Assembly: GCA_020161145.1 (NCBI GenBank)
Contig: JAIUPQ010000001.1
Span: 744,001 to 808,000, forward strand
Direction: 5' to 3'
Length of the DNA stretch: 64,000 bases
Origin: Pseudomonadota bacterium
Lineage (GTDB): Bacteria > Pseudomonadota > Gammaproteobacteria > Burkholderiales > Burkholderiaceae_C
A program made the position numbers and the translations under genes. The notes under the pieces are model-generated. The model was not told where the DNA came from. It did no database searches and saw nothing but the letters and a program-made list of their open reading frames with translations. How positions within the stretch are numbered: position 1 is the first letter of the stretch; the number at the start of each line of letters is the position of its first letter. Of this stretch, positions 16,680-26,471 are shown in pieces.

Positions 16680-17870
16680 ATGGATGCCATCCAAGCCGCT
16701 GCAGCGGTCTTCTACGTATGGGTCAAATTGACCGATCCGTCGACACCGGCCCAGTTTCCATTGTCAGGGGCAGGTTACGGCAGCTGTTCTGTTCCACCAA
16801 GCGGCACACACTGCGGATTACTCTTGGGGCGGCCTCCCCCCAAGATTGTGGCCGCCGATGCATACATGGGGCACTACAGGCGGTGTCGCGACGATATCAC
16901 CGGGGAACTGCGCCTTGGCCTCCCCTGCAATGCCAACTACACCGATGAGTTGATTGGTGTCGCGCTGGGCTCATTTTCCGGTGGCGAGCGGGGTGAGTGG
17001 CGGTTCGTGTGGCCCTTGGGTGATTTGGATGGTGCGAGGGCGTGGATCGTGTCGGCCGAGGGGCTGGCGTGGCGTGCAGATGCCCACGCCTACACCCTAG
17101 TCAAGCTGACCCTGCCGCAAATGGCGGTGGATGTGGGCGAGCTCGACGCCAGGCGTGCGAACGTGGCCAAGCCCAACGCGTCGCCATGGAAGGTGTTTAC
17201 CGGCTGGGATCCTGCGGTCCATGACGCGGCCAAAAAGGCCAAGCAGATCATCTCGGACATAGATAAAAAGAGATTGCTCAAGGACGCAAATGACAGCGAT
17301 CCGGAGGTGGCCTGCCAGCACGTGCGCCGCGCCATGCAGCAAGACGTCGGCGAGCGCGACCAGATACGGGCTGAGGCACTGACCGTCGATGCCATGCAGA
17401 CGGTTCTGCTGGAGGCGGCTCGGGAGCAAAACGTGGAGGGCGATGTGCTGCTGAACACCCAGGCCCTGATCCAGCGCCTGCACGCAGCGGTTGAGGAGCC
17501 CTTGCTGCACCTGAAGCTTGCTGCGGCGCGCGCCAGACCGCAAGAGCAGTGCAACTTGACGCCGGTCATTGCGCCCACGGACCAGCTCTATCCGCGCCAC
17601 CCGGCCTACCCGTCCGGGCACGCCACCATGGCCGCCGCGACTGCCCATGTGTTTGGACGTGTGCTGTTTCCCAAGGACACCGCTCGCCGAGATGCGCTGA
17701 TGCTGGCCGCGCGCAAGGTCGCGCAGCACCGCGTGGCGGCGGGGCTGCATTATGTGGACGACTCGATAGCCGGTTTGAAGTTGGCCAACATCCTGACGGG
17801 CAAGGGCAATTGGTTCAAGGTGTCGGCCGAAGAGGCCGAGGCCATACGGGCCGAGTGGGGCCTGCACTAG
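16680..17870 (+). CDS. PAP2/vanadium-haloperoxidase superfamily phosphatase-like protein
   Basis: A 396-residue protein. The C-terminal third holds all three PAP2 signature blocks: K279-x6-RP (R286-P287), PSGH (311-314) and R351-x5-H357-x3-D361, the vanadate/phosphate pocket with catalytic His. The usual Ser of the third motif is His here (HRVAAGLHYVDD). The first 270 residues are unrecognised and there is no signal peptide or membrane segment, so it is probably cytoplasmic. AAAGGAGA precedes the ATG. It diverges from the substrate-binding gene with only 30 bases between starts. Substrate unknown. Confidence 0.78.
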   Translation: MDAIQAAAAVFYVWVKLTDPSTPAQFPLSGAGYGSCSVPPSGTHCGLLLGRPPPKIVAADAYMGHYRRCRDDITGELRLGLPCNANYTDELIGVALGSFSGGERGEWRFVWPLGDLDGARAWIVSAEGLAWRADAHAYTLVKLTLPQMAVDVGELDARRANVAKPNASPWKVFTGWDPAVHDAAKKAKQIISDIDKKRLLKDANDSDPEVACQHVRRAMQQDVGERDQIRAEALTVDAMQTVLLEAAREQNVEGDVLLNTQALIQRLHAAVEEPLLHLKLAAARARPQEQCNLTPVIAPTDQLYPRHPAYPSGHATMAAATAHVFGRVLFPKDTARRDALMLAARKVAQHRVAAGLHYVDDSIAGLKLANILTGKGNWFKVSAEEAEAIRAEWGLH

Positions 17871-18883
17871 CCATTGCCCATCCTCCCCACCTGCTTTCTC
17901 AACACCTGCGCCTGCCTTGCCCAGTAGTGCGGCTCTTCAAACCACGGGAAGGCCGGCGGAAATGCCGGGTCGTCCCAGCGGGCGGCGATCCAGGCGCTGT
18001 GGTGGATGAGGCGCAGCGTGCGCAGGGGCTCGATCAGGGCCAGTTCCCGCTCGTCGAACTCGGCGAAGGTGCGGTAGCCGGCCAGCAGGTGGGCCAGCGC
18101 CGCGTCCACGGCGCCCTGCTCGCCGGGCAGCAGCATCCACAGGTCTTGCACGGCGGGGCCGCTGGCGCAGTCGTCCAGGTCCACCAGGTGGGGGCCGCTG
18201 TCTTCGCGCCACAGCAGGTTGCCGGCGTGGGCGTCGCCGTGCAGCCGCAGCGGGGCGATGGGGCCGTGGCGCGCAAACGCGGCCTCGGCCAGTTCCAGCG
18301 CGGCGGCGCTGGCGGCGGGCCAGCCGCCGTCGGTGGCGGGGTGCAGCCAGGGGCTTTGCAGCAGCGCCTCGCGCGGCTGCCAGCCCAGGGTCTGCACGTT
18401 GATGGGGCGGCGGTGGGCAAATGGCTGGCGCCGACCCACGGCGTGCACACGGCCCATCAGGTGGCCCAGGCGGCGCAGCACCTCGGGGTCTTCGAGGTTG
18501 GCGGCCTGGCCCACGCGGCGCGGGCTGACGGCCACGCGAAACGCCAGCTCGCCCACCGGCCAGCGCGCCAGCGTGCCGGCCGGCGCATGGGCGGTGGCGG
18601 GCAGCGCCAGCGGGGCCACCACGGGCACCTCGGCCTCGGCCAGCGCCAGCGCAAACGCGTGCTCTTCGGCAATCTGCGCGTCGCTCCAGCGGCCGGGGCG
18701 GTAGAACTTGGCGACCACCACCTCGCCGCCATCGGTGTGCGCCTGCCAGACGCGGTTTTCGTAGGAGTTGAGTTGCAGCAGCCGGCCATCGGGCGCAAAG
18801 CCAAGCGCGTCGAGCGCGTCCAGCACGTGGTCGGGGGTGAGCAGGGCGTAGGGGCTGGGGGAGGGGTCCGTCATGGCGCGCAT
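17867..18883 (-). CDS. srkA: Stress-response serine/threonine kinase SrkA (RdoA/YihE type)
   Basis: About 335-338 residues, close to E. coli SrkA (328). The fold is APH-like: ENRVWQAHTDGGEVVVAKFY with the ATP-binding Lys, EEHAFALALAEAEVPVVAPL, the catalytic loop LRLHGDAHAGNLLW and the metal-binding DLDDCASGPAVQDLWMLLPG. In E. coli this kinase counters stress-induced death. Start is ATG 18883 or 18874. Its stop overlaps the stop of the convergent PAP2 gene by 3 bases. Confidence 0.9.
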   Translation of the reverse strand: MRAMTDPSPSPYALLTPDHVLDALDALGFAPDGRLLQLNSYENRVWQAHTDGGEVVVAKFYRPGRWSDAQIAEEHAFALALAEAEVPVVAPLALPATAHAPAGTLARWPVGELAFRVAVSPRRVGQAANLEDPEVLRRLGHLMGRVHAVGRRQPFAHRRPINVQTLGWQPREALLQSPWLHPATDGGWPAASAAALELAEAAFARHGPIAPLRLHGDAHAGNLLWREDSGPHLVDLDDCASGPAVQDLWMLLPGEQGAVDAALAHLLAGYRTFAEFDERELALIEPLRTLRLIHHSAWIAARWDDPAFPPAFPWFEEPHYWARQAQVLRKQVGRMGNG

Positions 18884-18904
18884 CGTAAGGTGCGGCAGGG
18901 TGGG

Positions 18905-19168
18905 TCAGGCGGGTGGCCGGCGCCACGGCAGGCCATGCCAGGCGCACAGCACCACAGCCAGGCCCAGCGCCAGCCACGACAGCGTGTCCCACGGCCCGTC
19001 GCCCACCAGGGCGCTGATGAGGCCGGCGGCGCTGATCAAGGCCACCACCAGGGGCATGGCGAAGATCTGGCGCAGGCTGTGGCTCTCAGGAAAACGAAGG
19101 GCCGTTCCCGAGTTTTCTTGACCCCCTCGGGGGGCCTGACGCGCAGCGGCAGGTTTGGGGGCGCTCAC
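18905..19168 (-). CDS. Small membrane protein of the iron-uptake operon
   Basis: An 87-residue frame beginning at GTG, which overlaps the receptor stop TGA as GTGA, a coupling arrangement. The C-terminal 55 residues hold two hydrophobic segments (MPLVVALISAAGLISALVGD and TLSWLALGLAVVLCAWHGL). The N-terminal 25 or so residues are encoded by a partial dispersed repeat (19121-19162), so the original start may have been nearer ESHSLRQIF. Small two-helix proteins of this kind often follow siderophore receptor genes. Function unknown. Confidence 0.6.
   Translation of the reverse strand: MSAPKPAAARQAPRGGQENSGTALRFPESHSLRQIFAMPLVVALISAAGLISALVGDGPWDTLSWLALGLAVVLCAWHGLPWRRPPA
19121..19162 (+). repeat. 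Dispersed repeat, partial copy C (second half only)
   Basis: ACCCCCTCGGGGGGCCTGAC followed by GCGCAGCGG and a G-rich tail ending TTTGGGGGCG. It matches the GC hairpin and tail of copies A and B but lacks the first palindrome. It lies inside the 5' part of the small membrane protein frame on the opposite strand. Confidence 0.55.
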
Positions 19169-21264
19169 AACGTGTATTCCAGCGACACGGTGGCGCTGCG
19201 CGGCGCGCCGTAGATGGCGCCGTAGACCAGGCCGCCCACGTACTTCTTGTTGAGCACGTTGTTGAGGTTGAGGCGCACGGTGGCGGCATCGCTGAGCCGG
19301 TAGGCGGCAAAGGCGTTGAGCAGCAGGTAGCTGCTCTGGCTGATGGCGCCCGTCTTGCTGGTGCCGGACTGCCAGCGCGCCGCCGCGCCCACGCGCAGCG
19401 CGGGCAGTCCGCTGACGCGGGTGTCGATGCGGGCGTTGGCCGTGGTGCGCGGCACCCACTCGTAGATGGGCTGGCCGTCGGGGCCGGTCAGGCGCAGGCG
19501 GGTCAGGCCCAGGGTGAGCTGGGTGTCCTGGCCCAGCTTGCCGGTGGCCTCGAACTCGAAGCCGCGCGAGGTGACGTCTTTGGGCTCGTAATAGTAGGTG
19601 CCGCCGCTGGTGACGCCGGCATAGGTGGCCATGCCTTTTTGCTCGGCGGAGAAGAGGGCGAAGGTGGTCAGCAGTTGCTGGCCCAGCCATTGCGCCTTGA
19701 TGCCCACCTCCTGGTTGACGCCTTTCATGGGGGCCAGGTAGGCGCCGTTGACGTCGGTGTGGTCCTGGTTCTGGAAGATGTCCGAGTAGGACAGGTAGGC
19801 CAGGGTGTCGGGCGTGAGCGCGTAGGTCAGGCCCAGGTAGGGGCTGACCTCGCTGGTGGTGGGGTAGGCGTTGGTGGTGGCGGCGCTGCCGTAGAGCGAG
19901 CTGCCCTCGCGCCGCAGGCGCACGACGTTGAGGCCGACGATGGCTTTGGCCTCTTCCGTCAGGCCCAGTTGCGCGGCGGCATAGAGCCGGGTCAGGCTCT
20001 GGGTGCCGCCCGTGCTGGGCGTGCGGGCGCCCCAGACGGGCTCGGGGTAGACGTTGCCGCCGTAGGGGAAGGCGGGCAGCGGCAGAAACTGGTAGGTGGC
20101 GGTGTCGTAGGGGAAGAGGTCGGTGGCGGTCTTCTGGCGCGAGTGGCTGATGCCGGTGATCAGGTGGTGGCTGCGGCCCAGGGCCTTGAACTCACCGCTG
20201 AGGTTGGCGTCCACGATGTCGTTGCGGGTGGTCACGAAGCTGGCGTAAGGCCAACCCGCCAGGCCGGTGTTGTCGGCGTTGAGGCCGCCCGCCGACGCAA
20301 ACGCATACAGCAGGCGCACGTCCTCTTCGCCCCGGCGGTGGGTGTAGGTGAGCTTGGCTTCCCAGTCGGTGCCCAGGCTGTGGGCGTATTCGACGAAGGC
20401 GCTTTGCGAGCGGGTGTTCCAGTAGGTCCAGTCCTGCGAGGTGGAGGCCGAGGTGTCGAAGTCCACCCGGCTGCCGTCCACGCGGTTGAGCGTCAGCGAG
20501 CCCCACATGGGCGAGCGCTGGCGGGCGTCCTGGTGGGTGAAGCCCAGCGTGAGCACGCCGTCGTCGCCGATCTGGCCATCGACCACGCCGTAGACGGTGC
20601 TGCGGCGGTCGTGCAGGGCGCGCAGGTAGCTGTCCTTGTCCTCATGGGCCACCACCAGGCGGGCGGCCCAGCTGCCGTCTTCGGTGAGCACCTTGTTGTA
20701 GTCCAGCGCGCCGCGCTTGAGGCCCCAGGAGCCGGCCGAGAACTGCACCTGGCCGCCGTCCACATTGGTGGGCCGCTTGCGGATGTAGTTGATGGTGCCC
20801 GAGGCGTTGCCCACGCCGGTGAGCAGGCCGTTGGCGCCGCGAATCAGCTCGATGCGCTCGAAGAGGAAGGTGTCCATCTGCCCCACGACGGTGCCCCAGT
20901 CGTTGGTCATGCCCAGGCCGTCCACCTGGGTCAGCTGCACCTCGAAGCCGCGCGCGTTGAAGACGGCGCGGTTGGTTTCGTACTGCTCCACGTTGATGCC
21001 GGTGGCCAGGCGCAGCGCGTCGTTGCTACCGCTCAAGCCGTAGTCCAGCATCTCCTGCTGGCCCACGGTGGAGATGGTCTGCGGCGTTTCCTTGATCTCC
21101 AGCGGCAGGCCGGTGGCGCCCTTGGAGACGCGGCCCAGGCGCTTGCCGGTGACGACGACGGTTTCGGTGGCCACGGTCTCGGTGGTGGCCTCTTCGGCGC
21201 GGGCATCGCCCAGGGTCAGGCTGGCGAGAGCGGCACAGGCGGTAGCCAGGAGGGGGAACTTCAT
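19165..21264 (-). CDS. TonB-dependent siderophore receptor
   Basis: A 699-residue outer-membrane receptor. It has a signal peptide (MKFPLLATACAALASLTLGD, cleaved after about residue 23), a TonB-box-like TETVVVTG segment (about 34-41), a plug domain (LPLEIKETPQTISTVGQQEM; IELIRGANGLLTGVGNASGT, with the usual plug loop) and a 22-strand barrel ending in the C-terminal aromatic/hydrophobic strand SATVSLEYTL. It is predicted to take up a ferric siderophore of unknown identity. The ATG overlaps the upstream PepSY stop (ATGA). Regulation is probably by Fur through the dyad at 22560. Confidence 0.9.
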   Translation of the reverse strand: MKFPLLATACAALASLTLGDARAEEATTETVATETVVVTGKRLGRVSKGATGLPLEIKETPQTISTVGQQEMLDYGLSGSNDALRLATGINVEQYETNRAVFNARGFEVQLTQVDGLGMTNDWGTVVGQMDTFLFERIELIRGANGLLTGVGNASGTINYIRKRPTNVDGGQVQFSAGSWGLKRGALDYNKVLTEDGSWAARLVVAHEDKDSYLRALHDRRSTVYGVVDGQIGDDGVLTLGFTHQDARQRSPMWGSLTLNRVDGSRVDFDTSASTSQDWTYWNTRSQSAFVEYAHSLGTDWEAKLTYTHRRGEEDVRLLYAFASAGGLNADNTGLAGWPYASFVTTRNDIVDANLSGEFKALGRSHHLITGISHSRQKTATDLFPYDTATYQFLPLPAFPYGGNVYPEPVWGARTPSTGGTQSLTRLYAAAQLGLTEEAKAIVGLNVVRLRREGSSLYGSAATTNAYPTTSEVSPYLGLTYALTPDTLAYLSYSDIFQNQDHTDVNGAYLAPMKGVNQEVGIKAQWLGQQLLTTFALFSAEQKGMATYAGVTSGGTYYYEPKDVTSRGFEFEATGKLGQDTQLTLGLTRLRLTGPDGQPIYEWVPRTTANARIDTRVSGLPALRVGAAARWQSGTSKTGAISQSSYLLLNAFAAYRLSDAATVRLNLNNVLNKKYVGGLVYGAIYGAPRSATVSLEYTL

Positions 21265-22394
21265 GGAGGACTCCAACGGGGGGAACGGGATGGGGAAGGC
21301 AGGCGCCGGCGGCTCCACCACAGGTAGAGCCCGCTGCCCAGCACGATGAGGGTGATGACGTCCAGCAGCGCCCAGACCACCTTCAGCCCCAGGCCGCCGT
21401 AGTCGCCAAAGTGCAGCGGCTGCGACACCAGCAGCGCCGTCAGGTACCAGGGCAGCGGCGGGGCGGCCGTGACCTGGGCCGTTTGGGCGTCCACCAGCAC
21501 GGGCTGCAGCAGGCGAGCGGTCAGCGGCGTTTCCCCGCGCAGAAAGAAGGTCAGGTGATGCGGGCTGGAAAACGCCGTGCCCGGAAACGCCGCAAACGAC
21601 AACCGCATGCCGGGCGCCTGCGCCTGGGCCGCCTGCCACGCGGCCTGGGCCGGGGCGCGATCCGCCTCGGCGATCAGGCTCTGGCCCTGGTAAGGCGTCA
21701 GCAGCGCGGTGAGCTGGTCGTGCTGCCAGTACTTGATCAGCAGGTCGGCCCAGGTGTTGATGACGCCGGTGGCGCCCACCACCAGCGCCCAGACCAGGGT
21801 CACGATGCCCAGCAGGTTGTGCAGGTCCAGCCAGCGCACGCGCGCCGAGCGCTCGCGCCGCACCTCGCCAAACGCCAGCTTGCGCATGAAGGGCGCGTAC
21901 AGCACCAGCCCGGTGACGATGGCCACCACCAGCAGCAGCCCCATCAGGCCCAGAAACAGCTTGCCGGGCAGGTCGGCGAACAAGTCCACGTGCAGCCGGA
22001 ACATCCAGTACATGAAGCCCTCGTCGAACCTGGGCTCGGCCACCACCAGGCCGGTGCGGGCGTCCACGGCCACCGACTTGAAGTCGTCGGTGGGCTCGGG
22101 CGTCGGGGTCAGCGTGACGAACCACAACCGGTCGTCGTCCTCGGCCTGGGAGACGAACTGCACGATGCGCTCGGGGTGCCGCGCGCGGGCCGCCTGCAGC
22201 ACGGTGTCCAGGCTGGCCCAGGGGCCGCTGTGTTCGATGGCGGGCGGCTCCACCTCGGTGCCCAGCAGGTGGCCGATCTCGTGGTGGAAGATCAGCGGCA
22301 GGCCGGTCAGGCACAGCAGCAGCATGAACACGGTGCACACCAGGCTGGACCACTTGTGGGTCCAGCTCCAGGCCCGCAGCGCACGCGGGCTCAT
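21261..22394 (-). CDS. PepSY-associated membrane protein of the siderophore operon
   Basis: About 377 residues with four membrane segments (starting SSLVCTVFMLLLCLTGLPLI) and PepSY domains in the periplasmic loops, including VQFVSQAEDDDRLWFVTLTP and DARTGLVV. Proteins of this family sit beside TonB receptors and are thought to help ferric-siderophore reduction or transport at the inner membrane. The start MSPRALRAWSWTHKW is typical of the family; an in-frame ATG at 22451 is the alternative. It is the first gene of the operon and its stop overlaps the receptor start by four bases. Confidence 0.85.
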   Translation of the reverse strand: MSPRALRAWSWTHKWSSLVCTVFMLLLCLTGLPLIFHHEIGHLLGTEVEPPAIEHSGPWASLDTVLQAARARHPERIVQFVSQAEDDDRLWFVTLTPTPEPTDDFKSVAVDARTGLVVAEPRFDEGFMYWMFRLHVDLFADLPGKLFLGLMGLLLVVAIVTGLVLYAPFMRKLAFGEVRRERSARVRWLDLHNLLGIVTLVWALVVGATGVINTWADLLIKYWQHDQLTALLTPYQGQSLIAEADRAPAQAAWQAAQAQAPGMRLSFAAFPGTAFSSPHHLTFFLRGETPLTARLLQPVLVDAQTAQVTAAPPLPWYLTALLVSQPLHFGDYGGLGLKVVWALLDVITLIVLGSGLYLWWSRRRLPSPSRSPRWSPP

Positions 22395-22559
22395 CGTCGG
22401 CGTGCGGCGGTTGGGGGCGGTTTCGGCTGGGAGGCAGTGGTCTGGCGGCATCGCGTCGGCGTCTGGCGCCGCTCGTGCAAGGTGCACGGCAGGCGGTGAT
22501 ACAGGCTGGCGACGGCTTGCCCAACGCCTCGCCAAACGGGCGAGGTGGTGGCATTCTAA

Positions 22560-22574
22560 TGAGAATTATTCGCA
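22560..22574 (-). promoter_or_regulatory. Fur-box-like dyad upstream of the siderophore operon
   Basis: TGAGAATTATTCGCA, a 7-1-7 inverted repeat (TGAGAAT / TGCGAAT, 6 of 7 matching) fitting the Fur consensus TGATAAT-N-ATTATCA. It lies in the AT-rich patch TAATGAGAATTATTCGCATT, out of place in this GC-rich DNA. It is 166 bases before the PepSY start and 105 bases before the uvrB start, so it most likely controls the iron operon. Confidence 0.75.
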
Positions 22575-22678
22575 TTTATTAAAGGCCGGCCGATTGATGG
22601 CGCGGGCACCTCAATGCGGCAGGGCGACGGCCTGCGGGCGGTACGATGGCCGGTTAACCCGCGCCACCTCTGCTGCCC

Positions 22679-24736
<2,058 letters not shown>

Positions 24737-24860
24737 GCGGCCGGGCGCTCACATTGGTTTGCCGTAGCACTCGAGTCGGTGGTTGGGTTGGGCATTATTT
24801 CTGGCGCCTCCAATTAATATATTTCGCCCCGATATTGTTATTGTTTTAAGGGGGTATAAT

Positions 24861-25373
24861 ATGGATCTTAAAAATGTTGATTCACTGCTTGGTCGATTTT
24901 ATACGATTGCCCAAATTTTTGCTTTTATAGGAACGCCGATAGTTGTTGCAATTGTTGGATGGAAGGCCCAGGCGTCGGCGGTAGAGGTTTCAATAAGCAA
25001 AGACTATGTCCAACTCGCAATGCAGGTTTTAAGAGAGCCGTTGCATGAAGATAGAAATGCCGCCAAAGCATGGGCTGTTGGCGTCATCCAAAAATATTCT
25101 CCGGTGCCTTTCTCGCCAGAGACCGGACGTGAGTTGAGTAAAGGGGCTATTGAGTTGCTTGACCAACACCCTCTTCTAAAATCTGCAATGTCAGATCGTT
25201 CACCCTGCAAGAGCATCAACAGCAAGATGCTGCCGTCGTCTTTGGCGTTGGATGTCGAAGAACTATATACGCAGTGCGTCAAAAACAAAAACGATCTCGT
25301 TTGGTTAAAAATCTATATTCAAATGATTGCAAATGAAAATAAAAAAATGGAAAATCCAGGCGTTTCGGAATGA
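24861..25373 (+). CDS. Unrecognised AT-rich single-span membrane protein
   Basis: A 170-residue protein with one hydrophobic segment (about 13-33: FYTIAQIFAFIGTPIVVAIV) and a soluble C-terminal part. Codon use is markedly AT-rich (many AAA, ATT, TTT), unlike the GC-rich genes around it, so it was probably acquired. AAGGGGG precedes the ATG. I recognise no domain; similar short membrane-anchored proteins are scattered in proteobacterial accessory regions (impression only). It lies directly against the 3' stub of a serine peptidase gene, which suggests insertion at that site. Confidence 0.65.
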   Translation: MDLKNVDSLLGRFYTIAQIFAFIGTPIVVAIVGWKAQASAVEVSISKDYVQLAMQVLREPLHEDRNAAKAWAVGVIQKYSPVPFSPETGRELSKGAIELLDQHPLLKSAMSDRSPCKSINSKMLPSSLALDVEELYTQCVKNKNDLVWLKIYIQMIANENKKMENPGVSE

Positions 25374-25645
25374 TTTTCGCGAATGTGGTGGCGGGCACCA
25401 GCCTGGCTGCGCCCATCGTGGCCGGCATCGTCAACAACAGCGGCAACAAGCTGGGCGTGGCGCCGACGGGGGGCGGTTTCTACTCCAACATGGAGAACAA
25501 CCTGCTCTACGCCCAACTGGGCACGGCCAAGGAGTACGCCAAGAACTTCTATGACGTGACTACCGGCAGCAACGGCGCGGCCGCCGGTATCGGCTGGGAC
25601 TATTGCACCGGCGTGGGCTCACCGCGCGGCAAGCTGGGTAAGTAA
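25370..25645 (+). pseudogene. 3' fragment of a subtilisin/sedolisin-type serine peptidase
   Basis: Only the end of a peptidase is left. GTSLAAPIVAGIVNNSGNKL carries the catalytic-Ser signature (GTSxxAP), and FYDVTTGSNG with GWDYCTGVGSP is the closing block typical of S53/S8 peptidases. GC content returns to normal at about 25385, just before the Ser motif, while the preceding 500 bases are AT-rich and unrelated. The signal, prodomain and the other catalytic residues are absent, so this is not a working enzyme. The first few codons belong to the inserted DNA. Confidence 0.75.
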
Positions 25646-25667
25646 GCAGCGGCGGTGGCGCTGGCCG

Positions 25668-26438
25668 TCAGGCGGGTGCCGCCGCCCCGTGTTTGGCATG
25701 CCAGGCGACGAAGTCGGTCGCCGGCATGGGCCGGGCATACAAAAAGCCTTGGCCCATCTGCACGCCGGCCGCATACAGGCGCTGGGCCTGTTCGGGGTGC
25801 TCGATGCCTTCAGCGATCACCTGCGGGCGGTCGCTGGCGGCAATCAGTGACTTGAGCCGCGCCAGCGGCCCGTCCATGGACGGGTCGGTGATGTGGTCGA
25901 TCACCGCCTTGTCGATCTTGATGATGTCCACCGGCGCGCGCGACAGCACCAGCAGGTTGCTGTCGTCCAGGCCCATGTCGTCCAGCGCGATCAGCACGTT
26001 CTCGGCCGCGATCATGCGGATCTCCTGCAGGCCCATGCGATCGGGCGCGCCGCGCTCGGTGATCTCCAGCACCAGCCGGTTGCGCACCTGCACCAGGTCG
26101 TTCTTCTGCGCCGCATAGGCCAGGCAGCCGCGCCCCAGCACCTCGGGCGGCACGTTGATGCTCAGGTGCACGTGGTCGTGGGTGCGCAGCCAGGCCCCCA
26201 GCTCGGCGGCCACCGTGTCCATCACCCAATACGTCAGCAGACCCGACATGGGGGTGTTCTCAATCACCGGGATGAAATCCATTGGCGGCACCACCTGGTC
26301 GCCCCGGCGCCACCGCACCAGCGCCTCGGCGCCGACACAGCCACTGCCATCGAGGCGCATCAAGGGCAGGTACTCCAGAAACAACTCCCCTTGACCCAAC
26401 GCCCGACGCACCTGGTCGAAGTCGATGGCTTCGGTCAT
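25668..26438 (-). CDS. Stand-alone EAL-domain protein, putative c-di-GMP phosphodiesterase
   Basis: A 256-residue protein consisting of one EAL domain. Motifs in order: AEALVRW (the EAL signature), SINVPPEVL (Asn), LVLEITERGAPD (Glu), IALDDMGLDD (the DD pair; the usual Phe is Met), VDIIKIDKAVID (Lys), QVIAEGIEHPEQ (Glu) and MGQGFLYARPM. Most metal-binding and catalytic residues of active phosphodiesterases are kept, so activity is plausible. There is no GGDEF or sensor domain. The gene is divergent from the FemAB-like gene with about 33 bases between them. Confidence 0.85.
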   Translation of the reverse strand: MTEAIDFDQVRRALGQGELFLEYLPLMRLDGSGCVGAEALVRWRRGDQVVPPMDFIPVIENTPMSGLLTYWVMDTVAAELGAWLRTHDHVHLSINVPPEVLGRGCLAYAAQKNDLVQVRNRLVLEITERGAPDRMGLQEIRMIAAENVLIALDDMGLDDSNLLVLSRAPVDIIKIDKAVIDHITDPSMDGPLARLKSLIAASDRPQVIAEGIEHPEQAQRLYAAGVQMGQGFLYARPMPATDFVAWHAKHGAAAPA

Positions 26439-26471
26439 GGCCGTCTCCCGGTTACGTTTTGAGATGGGCGC

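Noticed and set aside
16650-16694. Upstream ATG at 16694 as start of the substrate-binding-like protein
   Set aside because: It would overlap the divergent PAP2 gene start and add a non-signal extension; the ATG at 16649 has a ribosome site and places the hydrophobic segment near the N-terminus.
24737-25373. AT-rich segment considered as an insertion sequence or prophage piece
   Set aside because: No transposase or integrase, no terminal inverted repeats or target duplication that I can see; only one small gene of unknown function.
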